A stretch of DNA of 31,397 nucleotides from assembly GCA_964605775.1 (NCBI GenBank), contig CAZSDU010000030.1:1-31397 (forward strand). The letters are read 5' to 3'. Source of the stretch: CAZSDU01 sp964605775 (GTDB lineage: Bacteria; Bacteroidota; Bacteroidia; Bacteroidales; FEN-979). The position numbers were made by a program, and so were the translations under genes. Below are positions 1 through 8,961 of this stretch, one piece after another. The notes beneath the pieces are model-generated. The model was not told the DNA's origin, did no database searches, and saw only the letters and a list, made by a program, of their open reading frames with translations. Positions within the stretch are counted from its first letter, which is position 1. Each line of letters begins with the position of its first letter.

Positions 1-61
1 AGTGAAAAGTGAAAAGTGAAAAGTGAAAAGTGAAAAGTGAAAAGTGAAAAGTGAAAAGTGA
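1..61. repeat. Heptanucleotide tandem repeat (agtgaaa)n
   Basis: The window opens with about 8.7 perfect tandem copies of the 7-base unit agtgaaa, ending 27 bases before tpiA. The array may extend beyond the left edge. It lies in an intergenic position and is not part of a recognisable gene. Heptamer arrays of this kind are scattered through intergenic DNA of environmental Bacteroidetes; that is a general recollection, not something checked here. Copy number may be variable or collapsed in the assembly. Confidence 0.95.
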
Positions 62-88
62 ATAATAATTATTAATGATTATCAGAAT

Positions 89-847
89 ATGAGAAAACAG
101 ATAGTTGCAGGGAACTGGAAAATGAATAAAACCTTCACGGAAGCCGACGATCTGATCACCGGGATTGCAGAAGCGCTGGATGATATTAAACGGGTGGACA
201 GCATCGTTGTGCTGTGTCCCCCCTCTCCTTATCTCGAACTGGCTACAGATTTGGCTCAGGACTCTGTGTTCAGGGTCGGAGCCCAGAATGTTTATCCCCA
301 TGACTTCGGTGCTTATACCGGTGAAATAAGCCCGGCCATGTTGAAAGCCCTGGAAGTGGATTATTGCATCGTGGGGCATTCCGAACGCCGGAAATATTTC
401 CATGAATCAAATCGCTTCCTGTCAGAAAAAGTTGATGCTTTGCTGAAACATGAAATCACACCCATCTTTTGCTGTGGAGAGCTGCTTCCGGACAGGGAAG
501 CTGACCATCATTTTGCAGTGGTGGAAGAACAGCTCAAAGAATCTCTTTTTCATCTTGAGAGGGATGCTTTCCGGAAACTAGTCCTTGCCTATGAACCGGT
601 CTGGGCAATCGGAACAGGTGTCAATGCAAGCCCTGAACAGGCAGAGGAAATGCATGCTTATATCCGTAAACTGATCCGTGCAAAATACGGAGATGAAATA
701 GCCGCTGGGATTTCTTTATTGTACGGAGGAAGCTGTAATGCCCGGAATGCCCGTGAACTATTCAGCCAGGCTGATGTTGATGGGGGGTTGATCGGAGGAG
801 CTTCTCTTCAAGCGGATGAATTCATTCATGTCGTTTGCTCTTTTTAA
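89..847 (+). CDS. tpiA: Triosephosphate isomerase
   Basis: TpiA interconverts dihydroxyacetone phosphate and glyceraldehyde 3-phosphate in glycolysis and gluconeogenesis, as a cytoplasmic dimer. The 252-aa length is normal for the family. The N-terminal AGNWKMN segment carries the substrate-binding Lys11. The electrophilic His97 lies in IVGHSERR and the catalytic base Glu169 in AYEPVWAIGTG. The phosphate-gripping glycines are present near the C-terminus (LYGGS and GLIGGAS). The loop CCGELLPDRE replaces the more usual CVGE-type sequence but keeps its Glu131. The ATG at 89 gives the canonical N-terminus. The stop codon abuts the ATG of prmA, so the two are almost certainly co-transcribed. No convincing promoter was found between the heptamer repeat and the start. 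Confidence 0.97.
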   Translation: MRKQIVAGNWKMNKTFTEADDLITGIAEALDDIKRVDSIVVLCPPSPYLELATDLAQDSVFRVGAQNVYPHDFGAYTGEISPAMLKALEVDYCIVGHSERRKYFHESNRFLSEKVDALLKHEITPIFCCGELLPDREADHHFAVVEEQLKESLFHLERDAFRKLVLAYEPVWAIGTGVNASPEQAEEMHAYIRKLIRAKYGDEIAAGISLLYGGSCNARNARELFSQADVDGGLIGGASLQADEFIHVVCSF

Positions 848-1678
848 ATGGACTATCAGGCCTATACCCTAACTCCCCTCATGGGTGAGAACCGTGAAAT
901 CGTCATGGCGGAATTACTTTCCATGGGATTCAACAGTTTTTACGAAGATGAAAATGGATTGCAGGCATTTATCCCGGAGGATGAGCATCATCATGAAGAG
1001 ATTGCTGTTTACCTCCGGGAGAAAAGCCAGGCAATGGGATTTACCATTACCAGGGAAAAGCTCAGCGAGCAAAACTGGAATGCGATTTGGGAAAAAGAAT
1101 ATGAGCCGGTGCTTATTGCAAACAAATGCCTGATCAGGGCGCCTTTTCACGCGCCCATCATGGACATTGATTATGACCTCGTGATTGAACCGAGGATGTC
1201 GTTCGGAACCGCACATCACGAAACCACAGCCCTCATGATTTCTGCGCTGCTGGATGAGCATGTTCAGGGTAAACGAGTACTTGACCATGGCTGCGGCACA
1301 GGAGTGCTGGCCATCCTTGCCAGTAAGATGGGAGCCGCTCAGGTAGAGGCCATTGACCATGACCCTTGGGCATTCGATAACGCAAGGGATAATGTTGTCA
1401 AAAACAACTGCCCTAACGTCCATGTGATGCTTGGAGATGCTATGGCCATCCCTTCTGTTGGCTTCGATCTGGTTCTGGCCAACATTAACCGTAATATTTT
1501 ATTGCATGACATGAGTATATTGGCTTCCTGTCTGTTGCCCGGCGGCATCCTTCTGTTAAGTGGATTTTATCAGCAAGACCTCTTGTCCATCAGGGAAAGT
1601 GCTTCAGGAAACGCATTGGCTTTTCAAGGGTTTTCTTCTAAAAATCAATGGGTTTGTGCGAAATTCATCAAACAATGA
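848..1678 (+). CDS. prmA: Ribosomal protein L11 methyltransferase
   Basis: PrmA uses S-adenosylmethionine to methylate ribosomal protein L11. The 276-aa protein has an N-terminal substrate-recognition region (about residues 1-100) and a class I methyltransferase domain. The linker FGTAHHETT is typical of PrmA. SAM motif I is LDHGCGTGVLAI (residues 145-156), an acidic residue closes beta-2 (AIDHDPWA), and the family's NxNxxxL signature appears as ANINRNIL (residues 211-218). The ATG directly follows the tpiA stop, and the TGA stop overlaps the ATG of the next gene (ATGA at 1675-1678). This implies translational coupling in one operon. The tpiA-prmA adjacency itself is probably incidental. Confidence 0.95.
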   Translation: MDYQAYTLTPLMGENREIVMAELLSMGFNSFYEDENGLQAFIPEDEHHHEEIAVYLREKSQAMGFTITREKLSEQNWNAIWEKEYEPVLIANKCLIRAPFHAPIMDIDYDLVIEPRMSFGTAHHETTALMISALLDEHVQGKRVLDHGCGTGVLAILASKMGAAQVEAIDHDPWAFDNARDNVVKNNCPNVHVMLGDAMAIPSVGFDLVLANINRNILLHDMSILASCLLPGGILLLSGFYQQDLLSIRESASGNALAFQGFSSKNQWVCAKFIKQ

Positions 1679-4600
1679 TAAAAGCCCCGACATCTGTTTT
1701 TCTGATCTTGATTTTTATCTTCTGCGGGTTATCGGATCATGCTGTGAGGGGTCAAACTTCAGTTAGGATCTCAGGGGATTCGACAAAGTTTATCGGCGAA
1801 TTGAATTCCGTATTCTTTAACCTTAGCGACAATGAAAAAAAAATCATTGCTCCCATCATGGTCGCTTTTGTCCAGAAATGGAATTCCGAACAATATTTAC
1901 CTTCCCAGAAAAAGACCATCTATTTTCTATGCAACGAAATGCTGAAAAAGCGTATTCGCGCCTATCCTGATTTTTTCAACTACATCAATGCACTTAATAT
2001 TTTCATTGAAAGGCATCAGCCTGTAGAATATTTTGAACCCTGGTCGGAGGCGCTGAAAAAACTCATTTCGGAAAAAAACAGCCGGGCCTATATTCATTTT
2101 CTGGAGTCCACCATAGGACTTTTCGGTGAACAGCTAATCTATAAATCGCCTTCCACACAATGGAGGGTTAGTTCGAATCACTTCCGGATGGGGTATGATT
2201 CAGTGCCCTTTGTCGAATTCAACACTACCGATCTTGTTTGCTATGCCAATGATGATAGCCTGAACATCCATGACACCAAAGGACGCTACCATCCGCTTTC
2301 CACCTTGTGGCTGGGTGAAGGAGGAAAGGCTGATTGGAGAAGAGCTGGACTGGATCCTGCTATGATTTACACGGAATTCAGGAAATACGGAATACAAATG
2401 CGTTATTCCAAATTTACCGCGGATTCAGTTGATTTTTATCATAAAAAATATTTTTCATCTCCCCTTCTTGGTTTTTATACCGATAAAGTACTGGCCGATG
2501 TAACGGAAGAAAAAGCTTCCTATCCCCGGTTTGCTTCTTACGATAAACTCATAGGGATTCAGGACCTTTTCCCGGGAATAGATTACCTTGGCGGTTTCGC
2601 CATTGAAGGCTCAAGGGTTATCGGTTCCGGCGACAGAATCCGCGATGCCCATCTCTTCATAAAAAACAAGGACAGACTTTTTGTGACGGCCCAATCTAAG
2701 ACTTTTGTCATTCGCCCTGACAGGATAAATGCTTCTCGTGCTTCTGCAACCATTTACTACGAGAACGATTCTATCTACCATCCCGGCCTGCAATTGAAAT
2801 ACGTGGATAAGGAAAAAGAACTGTCCTTTACCAAAGATGAACGGGTGGCGACCATCAGTCCATGGTTCGATTCTTACCATAAAGTCGAAATATACTGCGA
2901 AGCCTTGAACTGGAAGATCGGAGATCCCCGGATCAACTTTGAAATGATGAAAGGTCCAAGTAAAAACAGTAAAGCGGTATTTGAATCGAGTAATTATTAT
3001 TCCCTTCAACGTTATGAAAAACTTCAGGGAATAGACGAAGTCAATCCATTGAACCTGATCAAGCGGTTTTCAGAACAAAAAAAATCCAGGGTGTTTTCCT
3101 TGAATGAATTGACGGAATATATGAAAAAACCCAGGGCACAGGTTGAAGCTCAATTGCTTTCACTGGCCAATAGGGGATTTTTGGTATATGATGAGGACGA
3201 TAAAACAGCCAGTATCAAGGATAAATTGTTCAATTATGTCAACGCTAAAATCGGTAAAGCAGATTATGATGTGATCTTTTTTAATTCCGATGTCACAGGT
3301 ACCAGCAATGCCATTCTTAGTCTTGATAGTTTCGATCTCAGGATACAGGGAGTTCCCAGCGTCACCATCAGCGATTCCCAGCAGGTGCATATATATCCTA
3401 AAGACCAGGTCATTATCTTGTGCAAAGACAAGGATTTTAAATTCAGCGGAAAAATTGAAGCCGGATTGTTTGACATATATACCCGTGAATGTTCTTTTCA
3501 ATATGATCAGTTCAAGATAGACCTCCCCCAGGTGGACTCCCTGATCTTTTATGTGAAAAGCCGTAGCCGGGACCCTAAAGCCGGAACTTACCCGCTCGTT
3601 AAAGTCAGGACAGCCATCACCGGACTGAGTGGCGATCTGCTGATTGATGATCCGAAAAATAAATCAGGTCTGAAATCCCCTCCCGAATATCCTGTTTTTA
3701 ATAATCGGAACAATGCTTATGTGTTCTGGGATAAAGGATATATTCAAAAAGGAGTATATAAAAGAGAAAAATTCTTCTTTGAAGTATACCCGTTTACCAT
3801 CAACAGTCTTGATATCGTTGATACCGACAGTCTGAGGTTCACTGGTTTCCTGAGTTCTGCAGGTATTTTCCCGAAAATTGAAGAACCCCTAAAAGTCAGG
3901 CCGGACTATTCCCTTGGGCTTGAAAAAACAACCGATGCCACGGGATTACCGGCCTATGGCGACAAAGGAACATTTATCTCCAGAATTGATCTTAGCGATC
4001 GTGGGTTGAGGGGTGATGGAATGCTTAAATACTTGCATTCAACTACTTTATCTCATGATTTCCTGTTTCTGCCTGATTCGATGAAAACCATTGCACTTTC
4101 CTTTGATATTGAGGAAGTCATGACCGATGTCGAGTTTCCCAGGGTACACGGAGATACGGTCCGGCAGTTTTGGTTGCCTTACCGTGATTCCCTGATCATC
4201 TCAAGTGTCAAAAGGGAAATGGTCATGTACAATGCCCAGTCAACATTCGGCGGGGACTTGTCGATGACGCCCAGGGAGCTGACGGGTGACGGAACAGTGA
4301 AGATCAGGGATGCTGAAATGGATTCCAAGCAATTCAGGTTTAAAAGCCGTACTTTCGATGCCCTTATAGCCAACTTCCGGATACGGGCTTATAATCTTGA
4401 AGACCTGACAATTTCTACAAGGAATTACCAAACCCATTTCGATTTTGACAAACGCCGGGGAGAATTTCGCTCCAATATCGGCATATCAAAAATGGAATTT
4501 CCTTTCAATAAGTATATCTGTTCCATGGATCGTTTCGACTGGCTGATCGATAATGAAGAAATACAACTGACCAACGAACAGCGTAAAGAAAGTATTTCAG

Positions 4601-6168
4601 ATTCATTAAACCTGAGGCAACTGATCGATGTGGGCTATACCGGTTCAGAGTTCATTTCTGTTCATCCCCTTCAGGATTCACTTCGTTTTTTCGCTGCAAA
4701 AGCCAGGTATAATCTGAGAACCAATGTGATCAACGCGGATGAGGTCAGGATCATCAAAGTGGCGGATGCGGCTATTTATCCGGATTCTGGAAAAGTGTCA
4801 ATCTTCAAGGATGCCCGTATGCAGACACTGGAAAGAGCCATTGTCATTGCCAATGTTCAGTCTCGCTATCATCAGTTTTATCATGCGGATATATCCATCG
4901 CTTCGAGAAAAAAGTACACTGGGAGAGGAGATTATGATTATCTTGAACATACTGGAGAAAGGAATAAGGTACATTTCCATAAAATATTCGTGGATACTTC
5001 TGGTCAGACTACAGCCTACGGCAATGTGCCGGATACGACTCATTTTATGCTGAGTCCTCAGTTTGCTTTTACAGGCGACGTAGTGCTTGCCGCAAGAAAT
5101 AAAAATCTCAGTTTCGATGGTGGGTTTCGCCCTGTGACTGATTGTATCAAAACCAATGCCTGGGTTAAATTCAATGGGACCTTGGATCCTTTGCATGTTC
5201 AAATTCCCCTGACCAGCCCTTTGAAAAGTTATCAGGGAGACAAGCTCGATCTCGCCATGGTTTTTTCTAGTACCAGTGGACAGATCTATCCGGCCTTTTT
5301 CAGACCAAGGAATAGTTTCAGCGACTCCGTTATGGCTGTCGGGAACGGATTTGTTGAGTATTACCCGACAACCACTGAATTCCGTATTGCCACCGCTGAA
5401 AAACTTGCCAATCCCCAGGAATCCGGAAATTATTTTGCTTTGAATAACACCAACTGTATGCTCCGGACGGAAGGCGGAATAAATCTTGGAATAAAAACCG
5501 GAGCAGTAAAAATGGAAACGTATGGCATGATGGATTATTTCATTATTCCTGATTCGACCCGTATTCATATTTGCATGGCACTGAATTTCCCGTTCTCTGA
5601 AAATGCCCTTCAAAAGTTCAGCAGCCATCTGGAGTCGGTAAACCTGAGTGGTTTTACTTTATCCCGGACGCCATATTCAACAGCCATGGAATATCTTCTG
5701 GATAAAAAGCAGAGTGATCAGCTCAGGTCTGAATTGGAGTTGGTTGGGAGGTATAAAAAGTTTCCGGAACCAATGGTGAGAACACTTTTCCTGGCAGATG
5801 TATGGCTGCATTTTGATACCCTCACCAAATCCTATGTTTCCTATGGGCTGATCGGAATTGGCAGTATCAATAAGACCCAGGTGAACCGATACGTCAAGGG
5901 AATTATTGAGCTTTCAAAAAAACGTAACGGTGATGACCTTTCCTTCTATTTTGAGCTGAGCAGGGATGATTGGTATTATTTTAACCTTCGTGAAAATATC
6001 CTGCAAACCATTTCTTCTAATCTGGAATATAATGATCTGATTACCGATGCACAGAAGTCAAAAACAGAGCAGAACAGGGTCAATAAGGAAGCGAAGGGCT
6101 TCCGATACATCATATCGACAGACCGGAAGAAACGGGATTTTTTAAGAAAATTTGAAAAACCCGAATAA
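1675..6168 (+). CDS. Very large exported protein of unknown function
   Basis: I do not recognise a named family. An in-frame ATG exists at 1648, but the ATG at 1675 overlaps the prmA stop (ATGA) and starts a good signal peptide: a hydrophobic stretch over about residues 7-18, with likely cleavage near VRG-QT around residue 26. The mature protein would be about 1470 aa. Residues about 30-200 look mostly helical. Residues about 460-520 form a charged helix-rich segment (SLNELTEYM, then QLLSLANRGFLVYDE) that resembles a winged-helix shape. The rest is rich in alternating hydrophobic and polar beta strands, with repeated phrases such as INADEVRIIKVADAAIYPDSG and FDGGFRP. This recalls long periplasmic or surface beta structures, and OstA/LptA-like repeats are one possibility. 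No lipobox, no T9SS C-terminal sorting domain and no C-terminal aromatic barrel signature is visible; the C-terminus is strongly charged. Its stop overlaps plsY (TAATG). Export is fairly sure; the function is open. Confidence 0.85.
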   Translation: MIKAPTSVFLILIFIFCGLSDHAVRGQTSVRISGDSTKFIGELNSVFFNLSDNEKKIIAPIMVAFVQKWNSEQYLPSQKKTIYFLCNEMLKKRIRAYPDFFNYINALNIFIERHQPVEYFEPWSEALKKLISEKNSRAYIHFLESTIGLFGEQLIYKSPSTQWRVSSNHFRMGYDSVPFVEFNTTDLVCYANDDSLNIHDTKGRYHPLSTLWLGEGGKADWRRAGLDPAMIYTEFRKYGIQMRYSKFTADSVDFYHKKYFSSPLLGFYTDKVLADVTEEKASYPRFASYDKLIGIQDLFPGIDYLGGFAIEGSRVIGSGDRIRDAHLFIKNKDRLFVTAQSKTFVIRPDRINASRASATIYYENDSIYHPGLQLKYVDKEKELSFTKDERVATISPWFDSYHKVEIYCEALNWKIGDPRINFEMMKGPSKNSKAVFESSNYYSLQRYEKLQGIDEVNPLNLIKRFSEQKKSRVFSLNELTEYMKKPRAQVEAQLLSLANRGFLVYDEDDKTASIKDKLFNYVNAKIGKADYDVIFFNSDVTGTSNAILSLDSFDLRIQGVPSVTISDSQQVHIYPKDQVIILCKDKDFKFSGKIEAGLFDIYTRECSFQYDQFKIDLPQVDSLIFYVKSRSRDPKAGTYPLVKVRTAITGLSGDLLIDDPKNKSGLKSPPEYPVFNNRNNAYVFWDKGYIQKGVYKREKFFFEVYPFTINSLDIVDTDSLRFTGFLSSAGIFPKIEEPLKVRPDYSLGLEKTTDATGLPAYGDKGTFISRIDLSDRGLRGDGMLKYLHSTTLSHDFLFLPDSMKTIALSFDIEEVMTDVEFPRVHGDTVRQFWLPYRDSLIISSVKREMVMYNAQSTFGGDLSMTPRELTGDGTVKIRDAEMDSKQFRFKSRTFDALIANFRIRAYNLEDLTISTRNYQTHFDFDKRRGEFRSNIGISKMEFPFNKYICSMDRFDWLIDNEEIQLTNEQRKESISDSLNLRQLIDVGYTGSEFISVHPLQDSLRFFAAKARYNLRTNVINADEVRIIKVADAAIYPDSGKVSIFKDARMQTLERAIVIANVQSRYHQFYHADISIASRKKYTGRGDYDYLEHTGERNKVHFHKIFVDTSGQTTAYGNVPDTTHFMLSPQFAFTGDVVLAARNKNLSFDGGFRPVTDCIKTNAWVKFNGTLDPLHVQIPLTSPLKSYQGDKLDLAMVFSSTSGQIYPAFFRPRNSFSDSVMAVGNGFVEYYPTTTEFRIATAEKLANPQESGNYFALNNTNCMLRTEGGINLGIKTGAVKMETYGMMDYFIIPDSTRIHICMALNFPFSENALQKFSSHLESVNLSGFTLSRTPYSTAMEYLLDKKQSDQLRSELELVGRYKKFPEPMVRTLFLADVWLHFDTLTKSYVSYGLIGIGSINKTQVNRYVKGIIELSKKRNGDDLSFYFELSRDDWYYFNLRENILQTISSNLEYNDLITDAQKSKTEQNRVNKEAKGFRYIISTDRKKRDFLRKFEKPE

Positions 6169-6812
6169 TGGATATCCTTGTTATTTCATCGGCTGTGCTG
6201 CTTGCCTACCTGATTGGTTCAGTTCCATCAGCTGTCTGGATCGGAAAGATATTTCATGGTATTGATGTCAGGGAACACGGAAGCGGGAATGCTGGAGCCA
6301 CTAATGTGATCAGGGTGCTGGGATATAAATCAGGGATCCCTGTTTTGCTTTTGGATGTATTCAAGGGATGGGCCGCGGTTCAGCTCTCCTTTTTTTTCCC
6401 GGAGGGGATTTTTTCTTCTGATACCCTGGTGTATGTCAGGATTGGACTGGCATTGGCTGCAGTCATTGGCCATATTTTTCCGGTTTATGTAGGGTTCAGG
6501 GGGGGGAAGGGAGTCGGGACCATTGCCGGAGCAGCCATTGCTTTATATCCGCTGGCTTTGCTGGTGATCTTTCTTGTTTTTATCCTCGTGCTTTTAATCA
6601 GCCACTACGTTTCACTTTCATCAATCCTTGCAAGCATTGTGTTTCCCTTTGCCGTGGTTTTTCTAACCGAGGAACAAAATCCGGGACTGATCGGTCTTTC
6701 TGTCCTCGTTGCCGTGTTCATCCCCCTGACACACCGAAAAAATATTCAGCGGCTGATCCAGGGGAAAGAAAACAGCTTCGTTTTTCGTAAAAAGAAAAGT
6801 GAAGAATCATAG
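6168..6812 (+). CDS. plsY: Acyl-phosphate:glycerol-3-phosphate acyltransferase PlsY
   Basis: PlsY transfers an acyl group from acyl-phosphate to glycerol 3-phosphate, the first step of phospholipid synthesis, in the inner membrane. At 214 aa with about five hydrophobic segments, the protein matches the family. Motif 1 is GSGNAGATN (residues 38-46). The glycine-rich phosphate-binding motif 2 is FRGGKGVGT (residues 110-118). The C-terminal HRKNIQRLIQGKE corresponds to motif 3. The ATG overlaps the stop of the preceding giant gene (TAATG), so it belongs to the tpiA-prmA operon. A basic C-terminal tail (FRKKKSEES) probably faces the cytoplasm. Confidence 0.96.
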   Translation: MDILVISSAVLLAYLIGSVPSAVWIGKIFHGIDVREHGSGNAGATNVIRVLGYKSGIPVLLLDVFKGWAAVQLSFFFPEGIFSSDTLVYVRIGLALAAVIGHIFPVYVGFRGGKGVGTIAGAAIALYPLALLVIFLVFILVLLISHYVSLSSILASIVFPFAVVFLTEEQNPGLIGLSVLVAVFIPLTHRKNIQRLIQGKENSFVFRKKKSEES

Positions 6813-6834
6813 ATTAAAACGATTTTAAATAATA

Positions 6835-6865
6835 TTGTAAAAACAGATTTTATATTGTATATTTG
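6835..6865 (+). promoter_or_regulatory. Bacteroidetes-type promoter of dnaN
   Basis: TTG at 6835-6837 is separated by 20 bases from TATATTTG at 6858-6865, a perfect match to the TAnnTTTG -7 box. Transcription would begin near 6873, leaving a leader of about 20 bases before dnaN. The AT-rich gap after plsY supports a separate transcription unit. Confidence 0.7.
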
Positions 6866-6892
6866 AACAAAATTTAATCAAAAACGACTGCC

Positions 6893-8017
6893 ATGAAGTT
6901 CATCATTTCTAGCTCATTGTTACTGAAAAACCTTCAGTCTATCATGGGTGTTATCAATACCAATAATACCCTTCCCATTCTCGATGATTTTCTTTTTGAC
7001 CTGAAGGAAGATGCATTGACCATCACTTCCTCCGACCTTGAAACCACGATGAGTGTGACCATAAATCCTGAAAGATCAGAGGAAACAGGAAGCATTGCCA
7101 TTCCGGCAAAAATTCTCGTTGAGACCCTGAAGACATTTTCGGAAATTCCAGTTTCCTTCCATATTAACCTCAGCAGTCTGGTGATAGAGATCTCTGCCGG
7201 TGAGGGAAAATATAAACTGTCCGGTCATAAAAGTGATGAATATCCACGTACTCCTGTCCTGGAGGAAACCACTTCCATTCAACTTGATTCAGTCATGTTG
7301 TCGCATGCAGTGAATAAAACCCTTTTTGCAACCGGGAACGATGAACTACGACTGGTACTTTCCGGCGTTTTCTGCGAATTTTCTCCTGATGATGTTACAT
7401 TTGTTGCCACGGATGCCCATAAACTGGTGCGTTACAAACGAAGCGATATCCAAAGTCAAGATGCAGCTGCTTTTATCTTACCCAAAAAACCCCTGAACCT
7501 GCTAAAAAACATCATGTCAGGACAGGATGTTCCGGTAAAAATTGAATATAACCGGACCAATGCTTTTTTTTCATTTAGTAATGTTCATCTGATTTGCCGG
7601 CTTATCGACGGAAAATATCCCAATTATGAAGCCGTCATACCAAAAGAAAATCCGAACAAACTAACCATTGACAGGCATGCCCTGTTGAATACCATCAAAA
7701 GGGTTTCTATTTTTGCCAATCAGTCCACTCACCAGATCCGTTTTAAGGTTTCAGGACAGGAATTGATGCTGTCTGCTGAAGATATAGACTTCTCCAATGA
7801 AGCCAAAGAACGCCTGAGTTGTTCTTATGAAGGTGAAGATATGGAGATCGGTTTTAACTCGAAGTTTTTGGTTGAAATGTTAAGTAACATTGAGACTGAT
7901 GAAGTCCGGCTGGAGATGTCGGCCCCCAATAAAGCAGGGATTTTAACCCCTGTCAACAATGAAAATAAAGCCGAAGACATTCTCATGCTCGTGATGCCGG
8001 TTATGCTCAATAAATAG
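6893..8017 (+). CDS. dnaN: DNA polymerase III subunit beta (sliding clamp)
   Basis: The sliding clamp encircles DNA as a dimer and tethers DNA polymerase III and many partner proteins. The 374 aa comprise the three usual clamp folds, roughly residues 1-120, 125-245 and 250-374. Recognisable segments include TNNTLPILDDFLF near the N-terminus, FVATDAHKLVRY in the middle domain, GKYPNYEAVIPKENPN, and the C-terminal MLVMPVMLNK, which matches the clamp ending that lines the partner-binding pocket. It lies alone here, without dnaA or recF beside it, and has its own promoter. Confidence 0.97.
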   Translation: MKFIISSSLLLKNLQSIMGVINTNNTLPILDDFLFDLKEDALTITSSDLETTMSVTINPERSEETGSIAIPAKILVETLKTFSEIPVSFHINLSSLVIEISAGEGKYKLSGHKSDEYPRTPVLEETTSIQLDSVMLSHAVNKTLFATGNDELRLVLSGVFCEFSPDDVTFVATDAHKLVRYKRSDIQSQDAAAFILPKKPLNLLKNIMSGQDVPVKIEYNRTNAFFSFSNVHLICRLIDGKYPNYEAVIPKENPNKLTIDRHALLNTIKRVSIFANQSTHQIRFKVSGQELMLSAEDIDFSNEAKERLSCSYEGEDMEIGFNSKFLVEMLSNIETDEVRLEMSAPNKAGILTPVNNENKAEDILMLVMPVMLNK

Positions 8018-8055
8018 TTTTTATTAATGATAGCGTATTAACCAATCTGTAAGCC

Positions 8056-8616
8056 ATGAAAACAAAAACATTTGTTTCTTTATGTCTGCTGCTTGCCATT
8101 TCCCTGGCTTTTTTCTCATCCTGTAATAAAGTGAAAGATTTGGCCACTTTTGATGTGACCTATAATCTTCCGAGCATCCCTTTTACCTATACTCCTGTGA
8201 CTCTGAAATCGGGAGAAGTAATCCTGTATTCAGGGAGCTATAGCATCAATCTGGATAGTCTGCTGAATGCCCACGGATATTCAAGCGGACTGATCGAGAA
8301 TACGGAATTTTCCTATATCGGTATTACCATTACTGAACCAGAAACAGCAAATTTTAACTGGCTATACACCGGTTCTGTCGTTGTTTCTCAAACTCCAACT
8401 TTTGACTCTTCCGCTGTGGTCGGAACGGTGGTCAACGATACCACCACCGGATCAAAATCCATCACCCTAACCATGAATAACGTGAATATCAGGCCATATC
8501 TGAATACGTCTCAATTTTATTTCCGGATTTTAGCTCAAACCAATGGCCCTGTACCTTATTCATGGATCATGATGTACATCAATTCCCAATTGAAGTTGAC
8601 CATCAGTCCATTGTAA
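8056..8616 (+). CDS. Small lipoprotein of unknown function
   Basis: The 186-aa product starts with a type II signal peptide: Lys residues, a hydrophobic core over about residues 6-20, and the lipobox FFSSC with Cys23 as the lipidated residue. The mature part is rich in Ser, Thr, Tyr and Ile and probably beta-structured, without cysteines or any motif I recognise. Outer-membrane anchoring is inferred from the signal and from what is usual in Bacteroidetes. The gene lies 38 bases after dnaN and ends just before a strong terminator, facing the cold-shock gene. It could share the dnaN transcript, since no convincing promoter is seen in the gap. Confidence 0.85.
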   Translation: MKTKTFVSLCLLLAISLAFFSSCNKVKDLATFDVTYNLPSIPFTYTPVTLKSGEVILYSGSYSINLDSLLNAHGYSSGLIENTEFSYIGITITEPETANFNWLYTGSVVVSQTPTFDSSAVVGTVVNDTTTGSKSITLTMNNVNIRPYLNTSQFYFRILAQTNGPVPYSWIMMYINSQLKLTISPL

Positions 8617-8655
8617 AAAAAAAGAGAGCGCAACCTTCGGTTGCGCTCTCTTTTT
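8615..8655. terminator. Bidirectional rho-independent terminator
   Basis: Bases 8621-8635 and 8639-8653 form a perfect 15-base-pair stem whose GC-rich core (gagcgcaacc) closes on a 3-base loop. An A run at 8615-8623 and a T run at 8651-8655 flank it, so each strand reads a hairpin followed by U residues. It serves both the lipoprotein gene (plus) and the cold-shock gene (minus), which converge here. Confidence 0.93.
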
Positions 8656-8671
8656 GCATTCAAAAGAAAGA

Positions 8672-8863
8672 TTAATCTTTTCTTACATTGATTGCTTTTT
8701 TTCCTCTTTTGTCTTCAGTGACGTCGAAAGAGACCTGGTCATTTTCCCTGACTTTATCGATCAGACCGCTTGCATGAACAAAAATGTCCTGTTGGTTTTC
8801 ATCATCCACGATGAATCCAAATCCTTTTCTTTCATTGAAAAACTTAACTTTACCTGTTGACAT
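8672..8863 (-). CDS. Cold-shock domain protein (CspA family)
   Basis: The 63-aa single cold-shock domain is a five-stranded OB fold that binds single-stranded RNA and DNA as an RNA chaperone. RNP1 is KGFGFI (residues 13-18) and RNP2 is DIFVHAS (residues 26-32). The N-terminal GKVKFFNERKGFGFI is diagnostic. It is a few residues shorter than E. coli CspA, which is common in Bacteroidetes. The gene is monocistronic: it ends at the shared hairpin and diverges from the malic enzyme gene. Any leader looks short (about 20 bases if the -7-like box at 8892-8899 is used), so the long thermosensing leader of E. coli cspA is not evident. Confidence 0.96.
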   Translation of the reverse strand: MSTGKVKFFNERKGFGFIVDDENQQDIFVHASGLIDKVRENDQVSFDVTEDKRGKKAINVRKD

Positions 8864-8891
8864 AACAAAACAAATTAAATAATTACTGTGG

Positions 8892-8946
8892 CGAAGTTAC
8901 AATATAATTTTACAATAAAAAAATTTGACATTTTTTTTTAACTTTA
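8892..8946. promoter_or_regulatory. Divergent promoter region, csp / malic enzyme
   Basis: The 98-base AT-rich gap holds two near-matches to TAnnTTTG. On the minus strand TAACTTCG lies at 8892-8899, 29 bases before the csp ATG. On the plus strand TAACTTTA lies at 8939-8946, 16 bases before the malic enzyme ATG. Neither has a -33 TTG at the usual distance (the nearest are 13 and 11 bases away), so these are weak predictions. Confidence 0.35.
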
Positions 8947-8961
8947 CGCAAAATCTGTGCT

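Noticed and set aside
914..1423. 169-codon open frame on the minus strand inside prmA
   Set aside because: It lies wholly opposite prmA, has no family resemblance, and prmA carries all expected motifs.
1648..1674. Earlier ATG for the giant exported protein
   Set aside because: It would put nine polar residues before the signal peptide and overlap prmA by 31 bases; the ATGA overlap at 1675 is the usual arrangement.
4798..5628. 276-codon open frame on the minus strand within the giant gene
   Set aside because: It is antisense to a long coupled coding region, and its composition (many Ile, His and Arg without domain pattern) looks like a shadow.
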